Notes under the pieces: model-generated
Database searches by the model: none
What the model was told of the DNA's origin: nothing
Seen by the model: the letters and a program-made list of their open reading frames with translations, nothing else
In this document: in pieces, positions 1 to 6,030 of the stretch
Layout: every line of letters starts with the position of its first letter
How positions within the stretch are numbered: the stretch's first letter is position 1
Program-made: the position numbers and the translations under genes
Assembly: GCA_013821525.1 (NCBI GenBank)
Contig: JACDGR010000035.1
Span: 9,237-15,266, forward strand
Direction: 5' to 3'
DNA from: Actinomycetota bacterium
Lineage (GTDB): Bacteria; Actinomycetota; Thermoleophilia; Gaiellales; Gaiellaceae
Length of the DNA stretch: 6,030 nt

Positions 1-1
1 G

Positions 2-1132
2 ATCGAGAACGGCGCGGTCTCGCGCGGCCGCGAGTACGAGGCCGGGGGCTCGCTCTCCGCGGGCAGCCGGCTGATGCGCGGCGCGGGCGAGCTGCTGCGG
101 ATCCCGACGATCGATATCGCCGAGGTCGGCGCTGGAGGCGGATCGATCGCCTGGCTCGATCCCGCCAGTGGGTTGCAGGTCGGGCCGCGCAGCGCCGGTG
201 CTGCACCCGGGCCGGCCTGCTACGGGCGAGGCGGCATCGACCCGACGGTCACGGACGCGAACGTCTTCCTCGGCTTCATGCCTGCCGGACCGGTCGCAGA
301 CGGGCAGATCACGATCTCGCGGGACCTCGCCGAACAGGCGCTCGCACGCGTCGCCGAGCCACTCGGCCTCTCGATCGCAGACCTCGCAGCGGGCGTGCAC
401 GAGATCGCGAACGCGCGCATGACGCGCGCCTTGCGCTCGGTGTCGTCCGAGAAGGGTCGCGACCCGCGCGACTTCGCGTTGATCGCCTACGGCGGCGCAG
501 GGCCGGTGCACGCGGTTGGCCTGGCGGAGGAACTCGGCTGCGCGACCGTGCTCGTCCCCGCGCTGGCGGGGCTCTTCAGCTCGCTCGGGCTGCTCTACGC
601 CCGGCCGGAGTTCCACGACGTCCACACGTGTCTCCTCGATGCGCGAACGATCGAAGCTGAAATGCTCGAGGATCACTTCGCCGCGCTACGCAGCCGCCTC
701 GATGGGATCGAGTTCGTGCGCTCGGCGGAGCTGCGCTACGGCGGACAGAGCTGGGAGATCGAGATCGAGATCGCCGACCCGGTCGACCTCCCCACGCTGC
801 TCGCACGATTCGAGGACGAGCACGAGCGGCTGTACGGCGTCCGCGGCGAGCCCGGCTCGCCGATCGAGATCCGCGCGCTCCGACTCGCCGCGCTCGGACC
901 CTCGAACGCTGTCGAGGCGTTGAGCGTCGCCAACGCGACGCCGAGCCGCAGCGCCTCTCGCAGCACGCACCACGGCGTCGTGCCGGTGCGCAGCCGCGCC
1001 TCGTTCGGCGCCCAACCGGAAGCAGGGCCGCTGCTGATCGACGAGTACGACACGACGGTCGTCGTCCGGCCCGGCTGGCTGGCACGTCTCGACGCGACGA
1101 CCGACACGCTGATCTTGGAGCGCGCCGCGTGA
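2..1132 (+). CDS. hyuA: HyuA-type subunit of hydantoinase/oxoprolinase/acetone carboxylase superfamily (5'-partial)
   Basis: This is the C-terminal part (376 residues) of a HyuA-like subunit. The frame is already open at base 2, so the ATG at 74 is internal; family members are usually near 690 residues, so roughly 300 N-terminal residues lie upstream. Visible in order (numbered from base 2): GAGGGSIAWLD at 43-53; the family hallmark AGAAPGPACYGRGG at 65-78 followed by PTVTDAN at 81-87; GGAGPVHA at 164-171; VLVPALAGLFSSLG at 183-196; and the C-terminal-domain motifs LRYGGQSWE at 244-253 and HERLYG at 274-279. In known relatives this subunit carries the ASKHA-like ATP site and activates a carbonyl or cyclic amide substrate for the partner B subunit in the cytoplasm. 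Its stop overlaps the start of the next gene by four bases, fitting an obligate A-B pair. Which reaction (hydantoin, oxoproline, lactam or ketone) cannot be decided from sequence. Family assignment is very secure; substrate is unknown. Confidence 0.95.
   Translation: MENGAVSRGREYEAGGSLSAGSRLMRGAGELLRIPTIDIAEVGAGGGSIAWLDPASGLQVGPRSAGAAPGPACYGRGGIDPTVTDANVFLGFMPAGPVADGQITISRDLAEQALARVAEPLGLSIADLAAGVHEIANARMTRALRSVSSEKGRDPRDFALIAYGGAGPVHAVGLAEELGCATVLVPALAGLFSSLGLLYARPEFHDVHTCLLDARTIEAEMLEDHFAALRSRLDGIEFVRSAELRYGGQSWEIEIEIADPVDLPTLLARFEDEHERLYGVRGEPGSPIEIRALRLAALGPSNAVEALSVANATPSRSASRSTHHGVVPVRSRASFGAQPEAGPLLIDEYDTTVVVRPGWLARLDATTDTLILERAA
1117..1132 (+). promoter_or_regulatory. Ribosome binding site and GTGA stop/start overlap, hyuA-hyuB1
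   Basis: GGAG at 1117-1120 lies eight bases before the GTG at 1129, and GTGA at 1129-1132 contains both the hyuB1 start and the hyuA TGA stop. This spacing supports GTG 1129 as the start and suggests coupled, near-stoichiometric translation of the A and B1 subunits. Confidence 0.75.
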
Positions 1133-2799
1133 GCCGTCCGGCACCGGACCCGATCACACAGCAGATCGTCGGTAACGCGCTCGCGTCGATCGCCGACGAG
1201 ATGGCGACGACGATCTTCCGCACCGCCCACTCGACTGTCGTGCGAGACGGCATGGATTTCTCCGCGGCGCTCTGCGACCCAAACGGCGAGACGGTCGCGC
1301 AGGCGGTGACGGTGCCGTTCCACCTCGGCGCGGTGCCGCACGCGATGTCGTGCCTCCTCGCCAAATGGGGCCACGCCCTGCGGCCCGGCGACGTCTTCGT
1401 GATGAACGACCCGTTCGACGGCGGCATTCACCTACAGGACATCTTCGTCTTCAAGCCGGTCTTCTCGGGCGAGACGCTGATCGGCTTTGCCACGACGACA
1501 GCTCACCACGGCGATGTGGGCGGGCGACTTCCCGGCTCGGCCGCTTGCGACAACACCGAGATCTTCCAGGAGGGAATCAGACTCCCGTGGCTGCGGCTCT
1601 ACGACCGAGGCGAGCCGGTCGACGCGATCTTCGAAGTGATCCGCGCGAACGTCCGAATCCCGCGCATGACGCTTGGTGACCTTTCGGCTCAGGTGGCCGC
1701 GACCTCCGTGGCCGAGCGGGAGCTGCAGGCGCTCGCCAGGCGCTACGGCGTCGAGCGGCTCGCCGAGCTGATGACCGACCTCGTCGAGCACACGGAGCGC
1801 CTCGTCCGGCAGGAGATCGCGAGCTGGCCCGACGGTAGCGCGACCTTCACCGACTACCTCGATTCCGACGGGATCGAACGGCGCGACGTCCGGATCACCG
1901 CCACCGTGACGATCGCCGGCGACGAGCTGACGGCCGACCTCACCGACTGCGCGCCGATGGTCGCGGGCGCGCTCAACTCGACCCGCTCGTTCATCCAGGC
2001 GTGCGTGTACCAAGCTGTGCGCGCAGCGCTCGCGGTCGAGATCCCGAACACCTCGGGCGCATTCCGGCCGATCCGCGTGCTGACCACTCCGGGAACGGTT
2101 GTCGAAGTCGTCATGCCAGGCGCATCCTCGATGCGCGGGGTCACAGGCTTCCGCGCGCTCGACGCGATCCAGGGCGCGCTCGCGCAACTCGTGCCGTCGC
2201 GCGTCGGTGCCGCGGGCGAGGGCGGAAACACACTCGCCGTCTTTGGCGCCAACCGTCCCGACGGCAGCGGCCGGTTCATCTTCTACGAGCTCGTCGTCGG
2301 TACGTGGGGAGGCACCCCGCAGGCCGACGGGAACGACGGGCTCACGAATCCGGCAAGCCTCGCAGCCAACATCCCCGTGGAGGTCGCCGAATCGGAGTTC
2401 CCGATCCTGGTCGAGCGCTACGGCCTCGTCCCCGACTCCGGAGGCGCCGGCAAGCACCGTGGCGGTCTCGCGATCGAGCGTGTGTGGCGCTGCCTGACCC
2501 CGGAGACGTCGTTGATCGTGCGCTCCGACCGGGCTGCGCATGCGCCCTACGGGCTGCAAGGCGGCCTGCCGGGGGTGGTCTCCTCCAACCTCCTACTGCG
2601 CCCCGACGGCACCAAGGTCGTGCTCCCGTCGATGTTCTCGACCACGATCGGCGTCGACGAGGTATTCGTGCACCGCACCGCTGGCGGCGGCGGTTGGGGT
2701 GACCCCGCCGAGCGCGACCCGCAACGCATCGCAGAGGACGTCGCCGACGGCAAGGTCACGCGCGCTGCTGCGCTCGCGGACTATGGGTGGGACGGATGA
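1129..2799 (+). CDS. hyuB: HyuB-type subunit, first copy (HyuB1)
   Basis: A complete 556-residue HyuB-like subunit (N-methylhydantoinase B / acetone carboxylase alpha family), of normal length for the family. The GTG start at 1129 overlaps the hyuA stop as GTGA and has GGAG eight bases upstream. Landmarks: DPITQQIVGNAL at the N terminus (7-18), NDPFDGG at 93-99 with His101, AHHGDVGG at 125-132, EIFQEG at 144-149, DSGGAGKHRGG at 436-446 and TAGGGGWGDP at 517-526. The His/Asp-rich NDP and AHHxDVGG motifs are the conserved pair thought to form the metal/active-site region in this family. It follows canonical HyuB consensus more closely than the two downstream copies, keeping GG in NDPFDGG and DSGG in the later motif, so it is the likeliest direct partner of the upstream HyuA. 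Role by family knowledge: completes ATP-dependent amide hydrolysis or carboxylation after substrate activation by HyuA. Substrate is not inferable. Confidence 0.95.
   Translation: MSRPAPDPITQQIVGNALASIADEMATTIFRTAHSTVVRDGMDFSAALCDPNGETVAQAVTVPFHLGAVPHAMSCLLAKWGHALRPGDVFVMNDPFDGGIHLQDIFVFKPVFSGETLIGFATTTAHHGDVGGRLPGSAACDNTEIFQEGIRLPWLRLYDRGEPVDAIFEVIRANVRIPRMTLGDLSAQVAATSVAERELQALARRYGVERLAELMTDLVEHTERLVRQEIASWPDGSATFTDYLDSDGIERRDVRITATVTIAGDELTADLTDCAPMVAGALNSTRSFIQACVYQAVRAALAVEIPNTSGAFRPIRVLTTPGTVVEVVMPGASSMRGVTGFRALDAIQGALAQLVPSRVGAAGEGGNTLAVFGANRPDGSGRFIFYELVVGTWGGTPQADGNDGLTNPASLAANIPVEVAESEFPILVERYGLVPDSGGAGKHRGGLAIERVWRCLTPETSLIVRSDRAAHAPYGLQGGLPGVVSSNLLLRPDGTKVVLPSMFSTTIGVDEVFVHRTAGGGGWGDPAERDPQRIAEDVADGKVTRAAALADYGWDG
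2782..2799 (+). promoter_or_regulatory. G-rich ATGA coupling junction, hyuB1-hyuB2
   Basis: The last codons of hyuB1 encode YGWDG and end in ATGA, where hyuB2 starts (ATG 2796) and hyuB1 stops (TGA 2797-2799). The G-rich stretch 2785-2791 just upstream is the only candidate ribosome binding site and is weak, so hyuB2 translation probably depends on ribosomes finishing hyuB1. The same 18-base arrangement recurs at 4464-4481 with two mismatches. Confidence 0.65.
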
Positions 2800-4481
2800 G
2801 TACGGCCAAAGACCCGGCGGAGGCCGAGCTGATCGACCCGATTGCGTTCGAGGTGATCCGCAACGCGCTCGTGGCGGCGACCGACGAGATGGTGCTGACG
2901 TTGCGCAGGAGCGCCTACTCGACGAACATCAAGACCCGCTCCGACTTCTCGTGCTCGTTCTTCGACGCCGAGCTGCGCTCGGTCGCCCAGGGGTTCACGC
3001 AGCCGGTTCATCTCGGCTCGATGGTCAAGCAGATTCCGCGCGCGATCTCCGACTACGGGCCGGAGCGGCTCGGGCCGGGCGACGTGCTGATCACGAATGA
3101 CCCGTTTCCGAGCGGCGTGCACCTGAACGACATCTCGCTGATCTCGCCGGTCCATGCCGACGGTGAGCTGATCGGGTACGTCGCAAACCTCGCACATCAC
3201 GTCGACGTCGGCGGCGGCGCACCGGCGTCGATCGGAGCGTTCCGTGAGGTGTTCCAGGAAGGGGTGATCATTCCGCCGGTAAAAGTCGTCGCGGCAGGTC
3301 GCATCGTCGACGACGTTTTCCGCCTGATCCTCTCGCAGATCCGCTCCAAGCACGAGACTGCCGGTGACTTCCGCGCGCAGATCGCCGCCAACGCGACGGG
3401 CGTGCGGCGCGTGCAGGCGCTCGCGGCGAGGCACGGTCGCGAGACCCTCGTCGCGACGATGACCGAGCTGCTCGACTACACCGAGCGGCGAACCCGCGCC
3501 GCGCTCGCCGCGCTGCCCGCTGGTGCTTATGAGGCCGCGGGCGCCGTCGATACCGATGGCTACACCGACGCGCCGGTGCAGCTTCGCGCCCGTGTCGAGC
3601 TAGCAGCCACAGGCGTCCGGTTCGACACGACCGGCTCCGACGCGCAGCGGCGCGCGCCGGTCAACTCGACCTATGCACAGACGTTCTCTGCGTGTGCATA
3701 CGTGGTCAAGTGCCTGATCGACCCCGACCTCCCCGTCAACGACGGCTTCTATCGCCTGATCTCACTCGACGCGCCTCTCGGCAGCGTCACCAACTGCACA
3801 TGGCCCGCACCCGTCGTCGGCGGCTGGGAGACACAGACACGCCTCGTCGACGTGATCTTCCGCGCCCTCCTCCCCGCATTTCCCGACCGGCTGCCCGCGG
3901 GCACCAAGGCGATGATGTGCCATGCAGGATTCGGCGGAATCGACGACGAGACCGGCGAGTACACGTGCTTCCTCGAGACCTTTGCCGGCGGCTACGGGGG
4001 CCGCGCAGGCAGCGACGGCCCCGACGTCGTGCAGACGCATGGGCAGAACACCGAGAACGCTCCCGTCGAGGAGACCGAGCTCAACTACCCGGTGCGAATC
4101 ACGCAGCTCGCGCTCATCGAGGATTCCGACGGCGCTGGTCGCTTCCGCGGCGGCCTGGGGCTGCGCAAGGACTTTCTCTTCGACCGCCCCACGACCTTCA
4201 CGGTGCTCGCCGACCGTACGCTCACCGGACCGCTCGGCGCATTCGGGGGCCAGGACGGCAAGGTCGCCCAGTACGTTCTGATCCGGGAGGGCGTCGAGCA
4301 CGAGCTGCCCGCGAAGACGACGCTCGAGCTGCGCGCGGGCGACACGATCAGCTATCGGACGTGCGGCGGCGGCGGCTACGGGCTGCCCCGAGAACGGGAT
4401 CCGGTGCGGATCGCCCGCGACGTTCGCGAAGGAAAGGTGAGCGCGGAACGCGCGCACGCCGTGTACGGGTGGGGCGGATGA
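2796..4481 (+). CDS. hyuB: HyuB-type subunit, second copy (HyuB2)
   Basis: A complete 561-residue HyuB-family subunit. I place the start at ATG 2796, which forms an ATGA overlap with the hyuB1 stop; an in-frame GTG at 2787 would add only three residues (VGR) and sits inside the G-rich stretch that probably serves as ribosome binding site. Landmarks: DPIAFEVIRNAL at 14-25, NDPFPSGVH at 101-109, AHHVDVGGG at 133-141, VFQEG at 152-156, DYTERRTR in the middle, DSDGAGRFRGG at 443-453 and TCGGGGYG at 522-529. Compared with HyuB1 it has Ser for the second Gly after NDP, and DSDG for DSGG. It is about 78% identical to HyuB3 downstream and only distantly related to HyuB1. It keeps the His and Asp residues of the NDP and AHH motifs, so it looks catalytically competent. 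No frameshift or truncation is seen. It may partner the upstream HyuA, or form a heteromer with HyuB3; both ideas are inference. Confidence 0.95.
   Translation: MSTAKDPAEAELIDPIAFEVIRNALVAATDEMVLTLRRSAYSTNIKTRSDFSCSFFDAELRSVAQGFTQPVHLGSMVKQIPRAISDYGPERLGPGDVLITNDPFPSGVHLNDISLISPVHADGELIGYVANLAHHVDVGGGAPASIGAFREVFQEGVIIPPVKVVAAGRIVDDVFRLILSQIRSKHETAGDFRAQIAANATGVRRVQALAARHGRETLVATMTELLDYTERRTRAALAALPAGAYEAAGAVDTDGYTDAPVQLRARVELAATGVRFDTTGSDAQRRAPVNSTYAQTFSACAYVVKCLIDPDLPVNDGFYRLISLDAPLGSVTNCTWPAPVVGGWETQTRLVDVIFRALLPAFPDRLPAGTKAMMCHAGFGGIDDETGEYTCFLETFAGGYGGRAGSDGPDVVQTHGQNTENAPVEETELNYPVRITQLALIEDSDGAGRFRGGLGLRKDFLFDRPTTFTVLADRTLTGPLGAFGGQDGKVAQYVLIREGVEHELPAKTTLELRAGDTISYRTCGGGGYGLPRERDPVRIARDVREGKVSAERAHAVYGWGG
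4464..4481 (+). promoter_or_regulatory. G-rich ATGA coupling junction, hyuB2-hyuB3
   Basis: The hyuB2 C terminus encodes YGWGG and ends in ATGA, giving the hyuB3 ATG at 4478 and the hyuB2 TGA at 4479-4481. The G-rich run at 4467-4477 is the candidate weak ribosome binding site. It matches the upstream junction at 2782-2799 in 16 of 18 bases, so both junctions use the protein's Gly/Trp-rich tail as the translation signal for the next gene. Confidence 0.65.
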
Positions 4482-6030
4482 CGGTCGACCCGATCTCGTT
4501 CGAGGTGATCCGCAACGCGCTCGTGGCGGCTACCGACGAGATGGTGCTCGCGCTTAAGCGCAGCGCGTACTCGACGAACATCAAGACGCGCTCCGACTTC
4601 TCCTGCGCGTTCTTCGACGCGCAGCTCCGGTCGGTCGCCCAAGGGTTCGCGCAGCCGGTGCACCTCGGCTCGATGGTCGAGCAGACTCCGCGCGCGATCT
4701 TAACCTACGGGCCTGAAAACCTCGGGCCTGGCGACATGATCGTCACAAACGACCCGCACCCGAGCGGCGTGCACCTCAACGACGTGACGTTGATCGCTCC
4801 CGTGCACTTCGAGGACATGCTCCTTGGCTATGTCGCGAACATCGCGCACCACGTCGATGTCGGCGGTGGCGCCCCCGCCTCGATCGGCGCGTTTCAAGAA
4901 GTGTTCCAGGAGGGCGTGATCATCCCGCCTGTGAAGATCGTCGAGGAGGGCCGCATCGTCGACGACATCTTCAGGCTGATCCTCGCTCAGATCCGCTCGA
5001 AGCACGAGACCGGAGGCGACTTCCGGGCGCAAGTCGCGGCAAACGCAACAGGAGTGCGCCGTGTCCGCTTGCTTGCGGAGCGTCACGGGCGCAACACGCT
5101 CATAGCGACCATGAACGATCTCCTGGACTACACCGAGCGGCGCACGCTCGGTGAGCTGGCAGCACTGCCACACGGCGTATACGAAGCGGAGGGTAGCGTC
5201 GACAACGACGGCTATACGGACGATCCCGTCCGTCTGAAGGTGCGCATCGAGATTCGCGCCGACGGGGTACGCTTCGACACCACCGGCTCCGACCCGCAAC
5301 GCCGGGCGCCGGTCAACTCGACGTACGCGATGACGTTCTCTGCATGCGCGTACGCGCTGAAATGCCTGATCGACCCCGACCTCCCGGTGAACGACGGCTT
5401 CTACCGATTGATTGCGTGCGACGCGCCGAGCGGATCAGTTACGAACTGCACGTGGCCCTCCGCAGTCGTTGGCGGCTGGGAAACTCAGGATCGCCTGGTC
5501 GAGGTGATGTTCCGCGCGCTCCTCCCCGCGTTCCCCGACCGGCTGCCCGCGGGCACGAAGGGCATGATGTGCCAGGCGGGCTTCGGGAGCCTCGATCTCG
5601 AGTCGATGACCTACACGTGCTTCTACGACACCTTCGCGGGCGGCTACGGCGGCCGCCACGCGAGCGACGGTCCCGATGCGGTGCAGGCTCACGGCCAGAA
5701 CACCGAAAACGCGCCCGTCGAGGAGACCGAGCTCAATTACCCCGTGCGGATCGTCAGCCTGTCGCTTGTCGAAGACTCCGACGGTCCTGGGACCTTCCGC
5801 GGCGGCCTCGGGCTGCGCAAGGACTACCTGTTCGATCTGCACACGACCTTCACCGTTCTCGCGGACCGAGACCGTGTCGGCCCGTGGGGCGCGTTCGGGG
5901 GCCACTCCGGGAAGATCGCCGAGTACATCCACATCCGTGCGGACGTCGAGACACGCCTGTCCTCGAAGTCGACCCTCGACCTGGAGCCGGGCGACGTAAT
6001 TAGCGTGCGCACATGTGGTGGGGGCGGCTA
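4478..6030 (+). CDS. hyuB: HyuB-type subunit, third copy (HyuB3), 3'-partial
   Basis: An uninterrupted reading frame of 517 codons plus two bases running off the window end; I translated it through by hand and found no stop. The ATG at 4478 overlaps the hyuB2 stop as ATGA. Landmarks: DPISFEVIRNAL at 4-15, NDPHPSGVH at 91-99, AHHVDVGGG at 121-131 (HH at 124-125), VFQEG at 142-146, DSDGPGTFRGG at 433-443 and the beginning of TCGGGGY at 512-518. It starts ten residues later than HyuB2 relative to the shared DPI motif and thereafter aligns to it with no net gap, about 402 of 514 positions identical by hand count. By that alignment about 34 residues are missing and the stop would be expected near 6133 in window numbering. 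It is a HyuB-family enzyme subunit, from recent tandem duplication with hyuB2. It retains all conserved His/Asp motif residues, so it is unlikely to be a decaying copy. It carries one TTA leucine codon at 4700-4702. Confidence 0.95.
   Translation, partial: MTVDPISFEVIRNALVAATDEMVLALKRSAYSTNIKTRSDFSCAFFDAQLRSVAQGFAQPVHLGSMVEQTPRAILTYGPENLGPGDMIVTNDPHPSGVHLNDVTLIAPVHFEDMLLGYVANIAHHVDVGGGAPASIGAFQEVFQEGVIIPPVKIVEEGRIVDDIFRLILAQIRSKHETGGDFRAQVAANATGVRRVRLLAERHGRNTLIATMNDLLDYTERRTLGELAALPHGVYEAEGSVDNDGYTDDPVRLKVRIEIRADGVRFDTTGSDPQRRAPVNSTYAMTFSACAYALKCLIDPDLPVNDGFYRLIACDAPSGSVTNCTWPSAVVGGWETQDRLVEVMFRALLPAFPDRLPAGTKGMMCQAGFGSLDLESMTYTCFYDTFAGGYGGRHASDGPDAVQAHGQNTENAPVEETELNYPVRIVSLSLVEDSDGPGTFRGGLGLRKDYLFDLHTTFTVLADRDRVGPWGAFGGHSGKIAEYIHIRADVETRLSSKSTLDLEPGDVISVRTCGGGG

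Larger units (their letters stand above)
2835..6030. repeat. Diverged tandem gene duplication (hyuB2 / hyuB3)
   Basis: Bases 2835-4378 and 4487-6030 are two direct copies of the same coding sequence at a constant offset of 1652 bases. The shared DPI codons near the start (2835 and 4487) and the TCGGGGY tyrosine codon near the end (4377 and 6029) have the same spacing, so there is no net insertion or deletion between them. The longest exact nucleotide match I found is 34 bases, 2845-2878 against 4497-4530; a further exact run of about 23 bases covers the PDRLPAGT codons (near 3885 and 5537). Most differences are substitutions spread along the whole length. The event duplicated a whole gene in place and kept the ATGA coupling signal. 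Confidence 0.93.

Noticed and set aside
74..76. ATG at 74 as the start of hyuA
   Set aside because: The frame upstream to base 2 is open and encodes plausible HyuA sequence (SRGREYEAGGSLSAG), and a start at 74 would remove the N-terminal half of the enzyme. The gene is cut by the window edge, not short.
755..772. Three tandem GAGATC hexamers
   Set aside because: They encode EIEIEI in a beta-strand-like part of the HyuA C-terminal domain, in frame with family-like sequence. This looks like a chance coding microrepeat, not a regulatory element.
1432..2559. Long minus-strand open frame of 375 codons opposite hyuB1
   Set aside because: It lies wholly inside a well-supported HyuB gene, its translation is rich in Arg, Asp, Glu and Val as expected for the complement of GC-biased codons, and it shows no recognisable motif. 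Similar antisense frames lie opposite hyuB2 (3762-4457, 2781-3434) and hyuB3 (4700-5299, 5435-5932).
5344..6003. Plus-strand open frame of 219 codons overlapping hyuB3 in another frame
   Set aside because: It is an Arg/Pro-rich shadow frame. The hyuB3 frame through the same bases gives a clean, motif-bearing HyuB protein.
1..6030. Promoters, terminators, RNA genes, CRISPR arrays, insertion sequences or attachment sites
   Set aside because: The genes overlap end to end, leaving no intergenic space, and I saw no array of short repeats, tRNA-like fold, or inverted terminal repeats. The operon promoter and terminator must lie outside the window.

Overview
The window is a dense, high-GC (about two-thirds G+C by eye), entirely plus-strand stretch with no intergenic DNA. 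It holds part of one operon built only from the hydantoinase / oxoprolinase / acetone carboxylase superfamily. The GC level, the strong G/C preference at third codon positions and the GTG start at one gene suggest a high-GC bacterium, possibly an actinomycete-type lineage. The genus cannot be named from the sequence, and a high-GC Chloroflexota or proteobacterial host is not excluded.

Layout: (1) 2-1132, the C-terminal half of a HyuA-type ATP-dependent subunit, whose 5' part lies outside the window. (2) 1129-2799, a complete HyuB-type subunit (HyuB1). (3) 2796-4481, a second complete HyuB-type subunit (HyuB2). (4) 4478-6030, a third HyuB-type subunit (HyuB3), open to the window edge and lacking only about 34 C-terminal residues by comparison with HyuB2. 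All three gene junctions are 4-base stop/start overlaps (GTGA, ATGA, ATGA), so the genes are almost certainly co-transcribed and translationally coupled.

How the genes work together: in characterised members (N-methylhydantoinase, 5-oxoprolinase, acetone and acetophenone carboxylases, caprolactamase) a HyuA-like subunit handles ATP-dependent activation of a carbonyl or amide substrate, and a HyuB-like subunit completes hydrolysis or carboxylation. The usual arrangement is one A and one B. Here one visible A is followed by three B genes. HyuB2 and HyuB3 are a tandem duplication: about 78% identical in protein by hand count, and aligned without a net gap over 514 codons at a constant 1652-base offset. 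HyuB1 is a much more distant paralogue. The substrate cannot be deduced. The most notable feature is the A-B1-B2-B3 architecture, which suggests an enzyme with non-identical B subunits, or two enzymes sharing one operon.
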